Assembly (NCBI GenBank): GCA_050331475.1
Contig: JBHJGU010000007.1
Location: forward strand, 1-58,364
Direction: 5' to 3'
Origin: JBHJGU01 sp050331475
GTDB taxonomy: Bacteria; Pseudomonadota; Alphaproteobacteria; Caulobacterales; Maricaulaceae
DNA: 58,364 bases
Part shown: in pieces, positions 34,109-43,728 of the stretch
Layout: each line of letters starts with the position of its first letter
Position numbering within the stretch: position 1 is the first letter of the stretch
Position numbers and translations under genes: made by a program
Notes under the pieces: generated by a model
Told to the model about the DNA's origin: nothing
The model's database searches: none
Seen by the model: the letters and a program-made list of their open reading frames with translations, nothing else

Positions 34109-34791
34109 GGCCCGATCTCCGGTTGTAAAAATGCCCGCCAGGCGGTGGGCGGCGGCGCACCCCCAAAGCCCAGCACAATCCGCCCGTTGGACCGCGGCGC
34201 CCTCCAGACTGAGCGCAGTGTTCCTCCGCGCCCCACCTCCAGCCCGATGGACGCGGTCAATCCCGCATGGGCGCCTTGAGCGACACACGCCGCTTGCGCC
34301 CCCGCCTCCGCCCAATCCAATGGGATCACCGCACCGGGCGATCCCACCGGGTCATAGGGTGGCGCAATCGCGGCGAGCCGTTCGGCGAGAGCGTCCGGAT
34401 CACTCTGCGGTCCTAGGGCGTTGCGCAAGGCGGCCTCCGTCTCAACAGCCCAGTCCGCGGCGAGAACAAGACGCACCGCCGGCGGCGCCTCGGCGGCGGG
34501 GTCAGGCCAGACCGCGGTCAAGGGAAAATACCGACCAGCCGCGTCCACGCTCGGGCACATCACGAGCAAACGGGCGGTCGGACCGCAGACCCCGGGCCCG
34601 AGCGCAGCGACCCATGCGGGCGCGTCCAGATAACAAGGCTCGAAAGCCTCGCCTAAGGCGGCGCGGGCGTCGGCCAGGCCCGCGCGCACAAACGGGTCCC
34701 AGGCGTCGACAAACGCGGCGTCGATGTTGCGGCTGACAAAGTCCCCGCGGCTGGGCAGTTTGCCGTAAAATCCGGTGTCGGATCGCCCCAT
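34105..34791 (-). CDS. tagF: T6SS-associated protein TagF (ImpM family)
   Basis: A 228-aa cytoplasmic protein beginning MGRSDTGFYGKLPSRGDFVSR, the hallmark of TagF/ImpM, with WDPFVRAGLADAR after it and LVMCPSVDAAGRYFPL in the middle. TagF holds the T6SS off after assembly, in some species by acting on Fha. The ATG at 34791 follows a G-rich site and starts 17 bases after tssM. Coupled to pppA by a GTGA overlap. Confidence 0.92.
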   Translation of the reverse strand: MGRSDTGFYGKLPSRGDFVSRNIDAAFVDAWDPFVRAGLADARAALGEAFEPCYLDAPAWVAALGPGVCGPTARLLVMCPSVDAAGRYFPLTAVWPDPAAEAPPAVRLVLAADWAVETEAALRNALGPQSDPDALAERLAAIAPPYDPVGSPGAVIPLDWAEAGAQAACVAQGAHAGLTASIGLEVGRGGTLRSVWRAPRSNGRIVLGFGGAPPPTAWRAFLQPEIGP

Positions 34792-34807
34792 GGTTTGTCC
34801 CCCGCCT

Positions 34808-37800
34808 TTACAGCCGGCTCGGACAAGCGAAACCGCCAAGCCCAGCCTCGATGAAAGGATTAGCCACCGAGCCGGCTTGCAAGCGGAACCGCGCGCTCGC
34901 CCCATTGACACTTAAGGTGAAGACGAGCGTGTCCGAGCTTTGTTGGCTGACCGCATCCGCGTCGTCCAACATGCGAAAGACCGCCCAATCGCCGCGCCAT
35001 GTGCGCGACGCCGGCGAGCCGGTGACGGGTTGAGCGACAAACCGCGCCCCGCCGGCGCCGTCTACGGCCGGCCAGGCGAAGCTCGCCGTGCGCGGCGGGC
35101 CGTTGTCGCCAAACACATTCGCCCCATCGATGGTCAAATCCGCCCGCGCCAGGCCCTCACCGATTTCCAAAACCTCCAAAGTGTAGCGCGCACCCAAGGC
35201 GCCCCCGGAGAAGAAATTATCGGTGATCCGCCGGGCGCGCTCGAACGCGCGCGGGGTTGACGCCCGCAAGCCCAATTGCGTCCCATTCGGGGTCAGCCGC
35301 CAAGGCCGCACGCCGGCGTTGACGTAAGCGGCGAGCTTGTCGCGAAAATAACTGTTGATCAGGCCGGAGGGGCCGAAGATTCGCCGAAAATCGTCCAGCC
35401 GCACTTCCTCCTGCGCGTCAGCGACGAACGGATACCGCCCTCTGAGCGCGTCCGCGCACGCCGGGGCGACCTCGCCGGATAATTGCTCTTCGAGTTGTTG
35501 ACGGCCTTGGGCGGAGGCCGCGGCCTCCCCGCCCCCGGAGAGCGCGCGGAGCCAGCCGCCCGCCGGTTCGGGCAAAGCGTCGATAAAGCCATCCACGATC
35601 TGCGCTTGGGCGCGGGCCTTTTCGCTGGCGGAGGAGTCGTTAATGCTCGCTTGCAGGTCATCGCCCAACTTGCCCAACGCCTGAAGCGCCGCGTCAAGCT
35701 GGCTGGCGCCGCCTTCGGGCGCGAGCACCGCTTGGCGCAGCGGTGCGAAGGTCTGAATAACGAAAGCCTCAGGATCGTTGCGCGGACCACCGGCGACATT
35801 GGCCAACGCGCTTTCGGCCCGGCGCGCCGTCGTCGAGACCGTCGAGGCAATGGCGGCCGCCGCCTGGGCCGCGTCTTGCCCTTCGGTCGGCGGCCGCAGA
35901 TCGCTCGCTTGCGCCGCCGAGGTCAGCGTGTTGCGGATCGGGCTCGCCGGGCCCGCGGCCAGACCAATCGCGCGAGCGCCCTCCACGACGCCTGCGGGCT
36001 TCACCACGATGACGTCGGCGAACAGCGACCGCCAGCTTTGCGCGAACGCGTCGAGATAAAGCGCTGTGGCGTCGCGGACGAGTTTGGCGGTGTTGGACGC
36101 GCCGCCGCCCTGCGCCTCGCCTCCAGCCGCATCCTCCGCAGACGCCTCCGCGCCGGTCGGTGCTTGCTCGCCGGCAACCCATCGCTCCGCGCCGGCTTGC
36201 GCGGCGGCGAGACGGATCTTGGCGGGGACCGGGCCGAGATACGCGTTTCGGGTGAAGAGGCCGGGCACGCCTGCGCTCAGCGGCTCCCCGGACAAGCGTT
36301 GGAACAATACCGGTCCGGAGGGTCCCGCGGCTCCGGCCACGGTCCAATCTGGGATGGCGGCGAGTTCGGGATCGTCCTTGAGCCGAGAGAACACCCTGGC
36401 CGCCGGGGTCGAGCGCTGGACCACCGCGCGTGCCTCGTCGATCAGCCCCCCGTCCACGCCGACGTCATCTAAGGGGCCGTCATAAAGCGCTCGGGCGTGG
36501 CCTTCGAGATCGGCGCGCAATTCCGCATTCGCGGAGCCCGGATAAAGCGCGCGCCAGCTAGGGCTGAGCCAAGCCATGATCGCGTCCGCGTTCTGTGGCC
36601 CGCGCCCGCCCGCCATCAAATAAACGCGTAAAATTTCGTAGGCCAAATCCGGATCCGACAAATTGGCGCGCAACTGCGCCTCCAAGCTCGCCAGAATCCG
36701 CGGCGACAATTGAGCGTTCAGGGCGCGACGATAAATCGGCGCGATCTGAGCCCGCGCTTTGCCCGTTTGCCCCAATCCAAACGACACCCCCGCAGACCGC
36801 CGATCCTCCGGCGCGGTCGTCGCGAAGGTGAGATCGCGCAAGGCGTTGAGCGGGGGAACCACCGCGGCCAAGTCCGCATCCCGCGCGGTGGGCGCCTGCT
36901 CGACCAAACCCTGATAGGCCAGCGCCTGTTCCCCAAGCCGTTCGACCATCGCCGCGTTACGCGCGTAAGCCGCGCCCCACAGCCCGCAAACGCCCAGAAA
37001 CGCGAGAACGCCTGAGGCGAGGATCGTTAGCCGCAACCGGCTGGTCCGACGCGCCGCCTTGGGGTCGAACCCGGCCAGGCCGGCTTCGGCAAACACCACC
37101 TTGCGCAGCAAATCGGTGAGGAAATAGCTGCGCGGCGTGCGCCGCCCCACAAGCCCGCTGTCGGCCGGCAGACTGAAATCCTTCGTCAGATTGGCGAGCA
37201 AGCGATCGATCGGCGCGCCTTCTTGGGTGGCTGATGTGAAATACGCCCCGCGCACCAAGGGCGGGGTGCGGTAGCGATGAGCCTGAAAAGTCTCCGCGAG
37301 AAACCGGGCGAATGCGGTTCCCAACGTGGCGAACTCTTGGGTGAACCGAAACAGCTTCGCGCGCCGGTCCCGGTCGGTTTCCGCCTCCAACTTGGCGAAC
37401 ACTTGAGCGTTAAGCCGCGCGATCAGCGCTTCGAACGCGCCGTCAAAGGCTTTCGCCGCCGCGTTGGCGTCTTGGGACGTTTCCAAGTCTAAGCTGACCC
37501 CCCAAACCTGGTCGCGCGCCTGAGCGTCGAGAGGCTCGAAAGTCTCCGCAAACCCGCCCAGCAAGTCGGTCTTGGTGGCGATGACATAGACGGGAAGGCG
37601 CAGGCCTAATCGCTCATTCAGCTCTTCGATGCGGCTACGCACCGCGCGGGCGTGGGCGTCGCGCGCCCCCGGGCTCGCGCCGAGCAGCTCGGCGGCGGAA
37701 AACGCCACGATCACCCCGTTCAGCGGCTGGCGCGGCCGGGCGTTCTTCAAAAGGTCAAGAAAAGCGCGCCATTCCGCAGCGTCCGATTGGGCGTCGGAGT

Positions 37801-38386
37801 CTTGAGTGGCGTAACGTCCCGCGGTGTCGATCAAAACCGCCTCATCGGTCAGCCACCAATCGCAGCGCCGCGTGCCGCCGGCCCCGCGCAAGGCGTGGTC
37901 CCCGCCGTGCTCGGCAAGAGGGAAGGTGAGCCCGGAATTCTGCAGCGCTGTGGTCTTGCCCGCGCCAGGCGGGCCGATCACCACATACCAGGGCAGTTGA
38001 TAGAGATACTCGCCCTGGGCGCCGAACCGGGCGGATTTCAGCGCGCTCAGGGCCGCGTTCAAGGAGGCTTGCAGCTCGCGCCCGGCCTGGGCGGCCTCTT
38101 CCGCAGGCGCATCTTTAGCGTGGTCGTCCGCTAAGCCCTCGACCAACGCGTCATTGGCTTTTTTCCGCCCACGCGCGCGGAGCCACAGCGTCCCCAGCGT
38201 CGCCAAAACAAGAAAGCCGATGACCAACGCCCGCGCCCAGACCGGCCCTAACGGCGCGACACCCGCCACGCTGACCACCGGTCCGAACACCCACAACACG
38301 ACAACCAGAACGAAAAGCGCGAGCCCGGTCCAGATCCAAGGGAGAAAACGGCGCTTGCGCTTGGGTGGTTCCGCGGGTTCGGCCAT
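34808..38386 (-). CDS. tssM: T6SS membrane complex protein TssM (IcmF)
   Basis: A 1192-aa inner-membrane protein. Helices at about 16-38 and 50-69 are followed by a cytoplasmic NTPase-like domain with Walker A GPPGAGKTTAL at 138-148 and CDWWLTDEAVLIDTAGRY near 176-193. A third helix lies near 450-475, then the large periplasmic IcmF-related domain, ending with the C-terminal domain that meets TssJ. Length is normal. It builds the TssJLM envelope channel. Seven bases after tssL. Confidence 0.96.
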   Translation of the reverse strand: MAEPAEPPKRKRRFLPWIWTGLALFVLVVVLWVFGPVVSVAGVAPLGPVWARALVIGFLVLATLGTLWLRARGRKKANDALVEGLADDHAKDAPAEEAAQAGRELQASLNAALSALKSARFGAQGEYLYQLPWYVVIGPPGAGKTTALQNSGLTFPLAEHGGDHALRGAGGTRRCDWWLTDEAVLIDTAGRYATQDSDAQSDAAEWRAFLDLLKNARPRQPLNGVIVAFSAAELLGASPGARDAHARAVRSRIEELNERLGLRLPVYVIATKTDLLGGFAETFEPLDAQARDQVWGVSLDLETSQDANAAAKAFDGAFEALIARLNAQVFAKLEAETDRDRRAKLFRFTQEFATLGTAFARFLAETFQAHRYRTPPLVRGAYFTSATQEGAPIDRLLANLTKDFSLPADSGLVGRRTPRSYFLTDLLRKVVFAEAGLAGFDPKAARRTSRLRLTILASGVLAFLGVCGLWGAAYARNAAMVERLGEQALAYQGLVEQAPTARDADLAAVVPPLNALRDLTFATTAPEDRRSAGVSFGLGQTGKARAQIAPIYRRALNAQLSPRILASLEAQLRANLSDPDLAYEILRVYLMAGGRGPQNADAIMAWLSPSWRALYPGSANAELRADLEGHARALYDGPLDDVGVDGGLIDEARAVVQRSTPAARVFSRLKDDPELAAIPDWTVAGAAGPSGPVLFQRLSGEPLSAGVPGLFTRNAYLGPVPAKIRLAAAQAGAERWVAGEQAPTGAEASAEDAAGGEAQGGGASNTAKLVRDATALYLDAFAQSWRSLFADVIVVKPAGVVEGARAIGLAAGPASPIRNTLTSAAQASDLRPPTEGQDAAQAAAAIASTVSTTARRAESALANVAGGPRNDPEAFVIQTFAPLRQAVLAPEGGASQLDAALQALGKLGDDLQASINDSSASEKARAQAQIVDGFIDALPEPAGGWLRALSGGGEAAASAQGRQQLEEQLSGEVAPACADALRGRYPFVADAQEEVRLDDFRRIFGPSGLINSYFRDKLAAYVNAGVRPWRLTPNGTQLGLRASTPRAFERARRITDNFFSGGALGARYTLEVLEIGEGLARADLTIDGANVFGDNGPPRTASFAWPAVDGAGGARFVAQPVTGSPASRTWRGDWAVFRMLDDADAVSQQSSDTLVFTLSVNGASARFRLQAGSVANPFIEAGLGGFACPSRL

Positions 38387-38392
38387 GACCGG

Positions 38393-39796
38393 TCACTCCC
38401 AAGTTCGCTGCAGGCTTAAGACCACTTCGACGCGGCGGTTCTCCCGACGTCCTTCCGCAGTGGCGTTATCGGCAATGGGATCGCTGGCGCCCAAGGCCTC
38501 CACCTCCACCCGGTCGGGATCCGCCAAGCCGGGGAGGATCCGATCGGCCACCGCCTGAGCGCGGGCTTTGGAGAGATGCCAGTTGGAGGGAAACCGCGCC
38601 GTCGCGATCGGGGTGGCGTCGGAATGGCCCTGAACCTGGATCAAGCCGCCGGCGAGATTGGCCGCTTGCGCGATCCGACCGAAGGTGTCGCGGTAATCAA
38701 CGGAGGGGTCCGCCGTGCCGGAGCGGAACATTTCCTGCGCGGCGCGGTTTCTCAACCGGACCACCACCCGGCCTGGCTTGTCAAACACCTCCACCCGGCC
38801 GGCGTCGATATCGGGCTGGAGAATACTGACGATTTGGGGGTAAACGGTCGACGGCGCTAGGGGCTGGGCCGGGTCCGCGGGACCGGCGATGTCCGGCGAG
38901 GTCACACTCGTGAGCCGGGAGAGCGCGACATCGGATTTCCGGTTCAGATCAAATAACAACAGCGCAAACACCGCGAGCGCCAAGCCGGCGAGCACCGCCG
39001 CAACCGCCCAAAGCGGCGTCGACCGGGCCAATGGCGCCAAGGCTGTCTCCGCGCCGCGCCATTGTGGGGACAACCCCGCCTCCACGGGTCCCCGACGCTC
39101 CCTTATCGCTCGGAACAGCCGCGCGCGGTAATCCGCGAGCAATGCCGGCCCCCGCTGAGCGATGCGGAGCCGACCTTCAAAGCCCAACGACAGCGCCAGA
39201 TAGGTCAGCTCCAGGACTTCCGGATGACGATTCGGCGCCTGTTCGAGCTTTTCCGCCAAATCGTAAAGCCGGTCGCCCGCGTCCACCTGATTGTGGAAAT
39301 AGGCGGTCAGGCTTTGCTTGCTCCACAAATGCTGCGCGCCCCAAGGCGTGGACATCACGCAATCGTCGATAAAGGCGCACAGCACGTAATGGCCCAGCCG
39401 CACATCGGTCTCTGACAGGCCCGAGCGATTAGCTTCGGCTTCGAACGCGCCCAGCGCCCGGGCGGCGTCTTCGCGAAGCTTAGCGGGGTCGGGGTGGCTG
39501 GGCGCACGTTTTACCGCCGGCCCTAACGCCAAAAGCGCTGCGCCGGCGGCGATCAACGGGTTGGCTCCGGCTTTGACCACCGGCCCGGCGTCCGCAGCCG
39601 CTTGACGTTCGGCGAGCGCGGCGCGCAAGCCCCCACCCGCGGGCGAGGCGGGCGCGCGGTCCGGGGCCGCCGCGCCGCCGAGAATCATGGTGTCTTCGGA
39701 GGATGGGCGGGAACCGATTTGGGTGGGCGCGGCCCCGGGCGCTGCGATGATGGTCGCATCAACGTCTTCGTCGAAGGGATCTTTGGGATCGCCCAT
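38393..39796 (-). CDS. tssL: T6SS membrane protein TssL (DotU) with C-terminal OmpA domain
   Basis: A 467-aa inner-membrane protein. The N-terminal ~85 residues are a disordered Ala/Pro region; the DotU domain follows (DVRLGHYVLCAFIDDCVMSTPWG near 132-154), a single membrane helix near 263-290, and an OmpA-like peptidoglycan-binding domain near 360-465 (IQVQGHSDATPIA, NWHLSKARAQAVADRI, NRRVEV). The ATG at 39796 overlaps the tssK stop as TGATG and has GAGGG five bases before; an ATG at 39817 is the alternative. Confidence 0.95.
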   Translation of the reverse strand: MGDPKDPFDEDVDATIIAAPGAAPTQIGSRPSSEDTMILGGAAAPDRAPASPAGGGLRAALAERQAAADAGPVVKAGANPLIAAGAALLALGPAVKRAPSHPDPAKLREDAARALGAFEAEANRSGLSETDVRLGHYVLCAFIDDCVMSTPWGAQHLWSKQSLTAYFHNQVDAGDRLYDLAEKLEQAPNRHPEVLELTYLALSLGFEGRLRIAQRGPALLADYRARLFRAIRERRGPVEAGLSPQWRGAETALAPLARSTPLWAVAAVLAGLALAVFALLLFDLNRKSDVALSRLTSVTSPDIAGPADPAQPLAPSTVYPQIVSILQPDIDAGRVEVFDKPGRVVVRLRNRAAQEMFRSGTADPSVDYRDTFGRIAQAANLAGGLIQVQGHSDATPIATARFPSNWHLSKARAQAVADRILPGLADPDRVEVEALGASDPIADNATAEGRRENRRVEVVLSLQRTWE

Positions 39797-41133
39797 CACC
39801 GCCCTCGGATCGCCCATAAGGCAAGTTCAAGATTGGGGAAATCACCGGCGACATGGACCGCAACACCGCCTGAGGCTTTCACCATCTCCCATTCTTCATG
39901 CTCTGCGGAGATCTCGAAATACACAACGCCGGCGCGGTAGGGGATTTGGCGCGGTTCGGTGGCGAGGGGTCGGATCGGCGCGCCGCCCAACTGCATGTTG
40001 ACCAGGTCGCGAATACGCTCCACAGCGCCCAAAGTAATCCGCTTCGGCAAATTGGTGCGCAGCACCTCGCCATCCACCCCCGCTTTCGCCGCCAAAACAA
40101 AGCTGGCGTCGCGGAACAGGCTGCGATCCTCCACCTTGGCGACCCGAATGCCGTAGCGCCGGGCCTCCAGCGGGATGGCCACGGCGTTTTGCTCGAACAC
40201 CGCGGACAAAGCGTCGCGCAGCGCAGCGATGACGGGGGCGAAGGCGGCCTGAAGATCCCGATGCCGGTAGCCGGGAAACTTGCGCGGTCGATTACCGCTC
40301 TCGGTAAACGTCGCCAATTCGCCCGCCAGGCTAACGCAGAGCTCGTAAAGCCGTCGGGGATGCAGATGCGGCGGATTGGCCAGATGATCCAGCCAAGCCT
40401 CGTAACGATTGATGGTTTGCAGCAGCAGGAAATCGGTGATCTCAGCCACCCCGCCCGCCGAGGTCGATCCCAACCGCCCCGCGACCGCCTCCCCGCGCTG
40501 GTGCAACAGCCCACGCAATTCCGACAACCACGCCAGAAGACCCGGCGCAGCCGCACAGCGCAGCACCGAGGGGATAAAGCGCGCGTCTAAAACGACCGTA
40601 TCATCGCTGCGCACTTCGACAATTTTGGCGATCGGCGTGAGCGCGTAGCCTTGGGCGTCCTGACCCTCATAGAACAGCGTCAGGTTCAACTCCGCCACTG
40701 TGATCGGCGCAAACGCCGCGCCGGGGGTCGTCGTGTCCGGGCTCTCCTCCTCTACGGCGAGGAAACGGGCCTCCGCCCCCGCCTCGCCGGGCCACGCCGC
40801 GTCCACTGCGCCCGGCGCCGCCAAAGGCGCGCCGAGATAGACGACGGCGTCGCGAACATCCTTCGGCGGGATCAACGGTTTTGGCGGTCGGCCGGTCGCG
40901 GGGCAGTTAAACGGCGTTCCGTCGTCAAGCGCGCCTTGGGCGGCGTCGAGCGCGATCTTCCCGGTCTTTAGCAAGCCCTCATTGAGCGTAAACCCGGTTA
41001 AGCCCCAAAGATCCGGGTCGGTTCGGTCCAGGGCGTCGGCGACGAGCGCTTCGGCGTAGCGGTCCGCCTGCTGGAAATGCTGGGTCCGAAGGAACATGCC
41101 TTCGGTCCAAACCACCCGGTTATTCGGCTTCAT
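39796..41133 (-). CDS. tssK: T6SS baseplate adaptor TssK
   Basis: A 445-aa cytoplasmic protein starting NNRVVWTEGMFLRTQHFQQADRY, the TssK signature, with EITDFLLLQTINRYEAWLDHLA near 230-251, HPRRLYELCVSLAGELATF near 256-274 and FPGYRHRDLQAAF. It links the baseplate to the TssJLM complex. It overlaps tssJ by 14 bases and is coupled to tssL. Notable because the other baseplate genes (tssE, F, G) are not present nearby. Confidence 0.96.
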   Translation of the reverse strand: MKPNNRVVWTEGMFLRTQHFQQADRYAEALVADALDRTDPDLWGLTGFTLNEGLLKTGKIALDAAQGALDDGTPFNCPATGRPPKPLIPPKDVRDAVVYLGAPLAAPGAVDAAWPGEAGAEARFLAVEEESPDTTTPGAAFAPITVAELNLTLFYEGQDAQGYALTPIAKIVEVRSDDTVVLDARFIPSVLRCAAAPGLLAWLSELRGLLHQRGEAVAGRLGSTSAGGVAEITDFLLLQTINRYEAWLDHLANPPHLHPRRLYELCVSLAGELATFTESGNRPRKFPGYRHRDLQAAFAPVIAALRDALSAVFEQNAVAIPLEARRYGIRVAKVEDRSLFRDASFVLAAKAGVDGEVLRTNLPKRITLGAVERIRDLVNMQLGGAPIRPLATEPRQIPYRAGVVYFEISAEHEEWEMVKASGGVAVHVAGDFPNLELALWAIRGR

Positions 41134-41707
41134 CCGCGGCTCCGTCCTCAGGGTTCCGCGCGTCGCCCTCGGTCAGAGGCGCGTCCGCCGGCGCTGCGGG
41201 CGCGAAGACCGCGCCGCCGCTGATGGCCGAACCATCGAGCACGAACCGCGCGTTCGCATTGGTCACTAACGCGTCGGCGCGCCAGCCGCCCGCATCCACG
41301 TCGCGAAACCCAGCCACCACGCCGATATGGCGCAAATCGATGGGCGTCTCCCACGCAAACCCGGTCTTATCGCCTGGCGCCAGGACAAGGCTGCGCTCCA
41401 TGATCAGGTCCGCGCCCAACGCGCCGCCGGGATTATCAAACAGCGCGAAGAAGTCCGTGCGACGGAACACGTCGAGATCGGCGAGGGCGAAAACCTTCAC
41501 CGTCGTCGGCGACGCGCGACCCTCAGCGTTGGGGTTCGCGCTCGCGCTCGCCTCCAAACCGACAAAGACCGTTTTGGTGGTCGGCGGCGGAGGCTCCGCC
41601 GGCGGCGCTGATGCGCACGCGACCAAACCCCAAACTAAGCCGAGCGCAACCGAGAGTCGGACCGCGCCGCGCCGCGTTCGCCCGTTGCACCGCCGCTTTT
41701 CGTCCAT
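41120..41707 (-). CDS. tssJ: T6SS outer-membrane lipoprotein TssJ
   Basis: A 195-aa lipoprotein with lipobox GLVAC (Cys31). The mature beta-sandwich has KTVFVGLEASASANPNAEGRASPTTVKVFALADLDVF near 45-82, typical TssJ, then FFALFDNPGGALGADLI and RHIGVVAGFRD. The C-terminal ~30 residues form an acidic Ala/Pro/Glu tail absent from many relatives. It anchors TssM to the outer membrane. The ATG at 41707 gives a rather long basic n-region; a later start would still leave the lipobox. Confidence 0.88.
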   Translation of the reverse strand: MDEKRRCNGRTRRGAVRLSVALGLVWGLVACASAPPAEPPPPTTKTVFVGLEASASANPNAEGRASPTTVKVFALADLDVFRRTDFFALFDNPGGALGADLIMERSLVLAPGDKTGFAWETPIDLRHIGVVAGFRDVDAGGWRADALVTNANARFVLDGSAISGGAVFAPAAPADAPLTEGDARNPEDGAADEAE

Positions 41708-41808
41708 CGCCGCCCCCAGCGTTTCCGCCCGCTTTGGCCTACGCCTCGCGAACCCGTGATTATCGCCACCATACGCGCATTATCGCTGAATCCGAACGCT
41801 GTTTCCGC

Positions 41809-43197
41809 CTATAGCGCGTCCAATTTGGCCATTTGCTCTTCATAGCGGCGGCGAAAGGCGCGATTGAGTGCGCTGTCGGGATCATTCGCGCCGGTTTGTT
41901 CGCAGTCTTCGTGGCGCGCCGCATAAGCCGCCCAGGCTTTGGACGCCTTGCCGCCGAACCCCAGCCCGCCCGTGGATTTGACGCCAGCCGCCTCCAAAAT
42001 CGCCGAGGGCCGAAGCCGATCGAGCAAGGACTGTAAGGCGGCGCGCATGCCCGCCAGCACCGCGATTTGATGCTTTTTAATGTCTTCGGCGCCGTCGCGC
42101 ACGGCGCTGGGGCCATCGAGAAAACCGGGGCTTTTCGGTTTGATCAAGGTGACGGCGGCGTCTTGGGGGGCTTGGAACTTCAGCGGGTTGTTGTCCTCCA
42201 TTTGGAGGATGGTCCGCTCTAAGCGCAATTCGTTCTTCAAGAACGCTCGGTCGCGCAGAATATCGCCCATTGAGAGCACCGCTTGGCGATAGACCCGCCC
42301 CGCGGCGCGCATCACCTCCGCTTTGTCGGCCCCCTCAAAAGCGCGCGCTTTCAAACCCGCCCCCTCTAAAAAGGCGTCAAACGCGGCGTCCCCCGCAGCG
42401 ATGGCGGGGTCCGGGGTCGGCGCCGGAGGCGACGCCTCAGCGATCGGCGCGGAGACCGGAGCGGCGGGTTCGGCGGGGGGCGGTTGGGGCGGCGGGTCGG
42501 GGGTCGGATCCTCATCGAGATCCCACGTCTCTGGGATCGCAAAATCTGACCGGGCCGGCGCGGTTTCCGCCAAAATCGGCGCGGTGTAGGCGGCGTCGAG
42601 ATCGCCGCGCCCGCGCGGGGCTGGTTCCGAGACGGGCGGAGGCGCGCGGGGGGCGTTGAAGGACGCGAAGGGTTCGGCCGGAACAGTCGGCGCCGGCCCC
42701 CGCGGCGCCACGCCGAGGCTGTCAATCAAATCGTCGATCCGCGCGCCGGTCTGGGACTGCGGGACGGGGGCGGACGGGGCAGGGGGTCTTGGCGGCGCAC
42801 GGCGGTCCCACGGCTCCAACAATCCGTCGTCCGGTGCGCCCAAACCTGGTCCGTCCATGGGATCGGCGGCCGGTTCCGGATCGGGCGGATCGATGATGAG
42901 TTCGTATTGGCCAACGCGCAAACGGTCCCCGACGCGCAAGGGCGCGCTTTCGCCTTGGGGCAGACGTTCGGCCGAACCATTCAGAAAGACGCCATTGGCC
43001 GACACATCGGTGAGAAAAACATCACCGCCGCGGTTGAACACTTCGCAATGGACCTTCGAAATCGAGCGAACCGGATCGTCTAGCGCCCAATCACAGTTCG
43101 CCGCCCGGCCAATCGTCATACGGCCGCCGCCGAACGCGCGACTGTCGAGCGCTGTCTCAGACGGATCGCCCCAGCGGATTAAACGAAAACGCATCAT
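41809..43197 (-). CDS. T6SS FHA-domain scaffold protein (TagH/Fha family)
   Basis: A 462-aa protein. An FHA phosphothreonine-binding domain occupies about 24-97 (MTIGRAANCDWALDDP, SISKVHCEVF, DVSANGVFLNG). A ~180-residue Pro-rich linker follows, then the T6SS-specific C-terminal FHA-associated domain from about 285 (FEGADKAEVMRAAGRVYRQAVLSMGDILRDRAFLKNEL). It is the expected target of PpkA and PppA; phosphorylation of Fha promotes assembly. Start at 43197 (or 43194). It lies between tssJ and the second hcp gene. Confidence 0.9.
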   Translation of the reverse strand: MMRFRLIRWGDPSETALDSRAFGGGRMTIGRAANCDWALDDPVRSISKVHCEVFNRGGDVFLTDVSANGVFLNGSAERLPQGESAPLRVGDRLRVGQYELIIDPPDPEPAADPMDGPGLGAPDDGLLEPWDRRAPPRPPAPSAPVPQSQTGARIDDLIDSLGVAPRGPAPTVPAEPFASFNAPRAPPPVSEPAPRGRGDLDAAYTAPILAETAPARSDFAIPETWDLDEDPTPDPPPQPPPAEPAAPVSAPIAEASPPAPTPDPAIAAGDAAFDAFLEGAGLKARAFEGADKAEVMRAAGRVYRQAVLSMGDILRDRAFLKNELRLERTILQMEDNNPLKFQAPQDAAVTLIKPKSPGFLDGPSAVRDGAEDIKKHQIAVLAGMRAALQSLLDRLRPSAILEAAGVKSTGGLGFGGKASKAWAAYAARHEDCEQTGANDPDSALNRAFRRRYEEQMAKLDAL

Positions 43198-43260
43198 ACC
43201 GTCATATCAACAAAAACCGGTCCGCCTGGCCAGGGCCCATCCATGGGCCGGCGGCCGCGC

Positions 43261-43716
43261 TCAAAGCGGCGCCTGATCTTGAAACGACATGCGCGACGTG
43301 GGCGCACCCTGGCTGGCCGACAGATTGCGGTAGGTCATCTCATAGCTTTCAAAGAAGCAGCGCACCGTTTCCACCACGCCGGCGCCCGCGCAGTAATAAT
43401 CGATCCCGAGCACGCGTACCTTCTTAAACGTCAAAGAGAAATACGGGGATTTGGCGCCGGAGGTCGAAATGAAGTCGATAAAGGTTTCCGGCGTAACAAC
43501 GTTTTTCGCCGCACAGCGCATTAACCCGGTTGTGGCCGAGTCGACCTCTTTGGTCACCACAAAGCTGGAATAGACGCGGTGGCCCACTTGGGCTTGGCCT
43601 TTTTGCGCGGTCGGGACCTCAACGCCCCATTGGAAACTCGAGACATCGATCCAGGCCTCATGGTCCTCCAGGGTGGCCGCCCCTTTTAGATCGCCATGCT
43701 TGAGATAAATTCCCAT
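43261..43716 (-). CDS. Second Hcp-family tube protein
   Basis: A 151-aa Hcp-like protein: IYLKHGDLKGAATLEDHEAWIDVSSFQWGVE at the start, SFVVTKEVDSATTGLMRCAA near 51-70 and SPYFSLTFKKVRV near 88-100. It shares the frame pattern of the other Hcp in the locus but is clearly diverged and lacks the HELFGLSL-type stretch. It may form mixed or dedicated tubes, or carry cargo. It starts 12 bases after the unknown 209-aa gene and is followed by fha. Confidence 0.87.
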   Translation of the reverse strand: MGIYLKHGDLKGAATLEDHEAWIDVSSFQWGVEVPTAQKGQAQVGHRVYSSFVVTKEVDSATTGLMRCAAKNVVTPETFIDFISTSGAKSPYFSLTFKKVRVLGIDYYCAGAGVVETVRCFFESYEMTYRNLSASQGAPTSRMSFQDQAPL

Positions 43717-43728
43717 CTCGCGTCCTCG

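Noticed and set aside
35483..36472. 329-codon frame opposite tssM
   Set aside because: Antisense shadow; Arg-rich low-complexity composition and tssM is clear.
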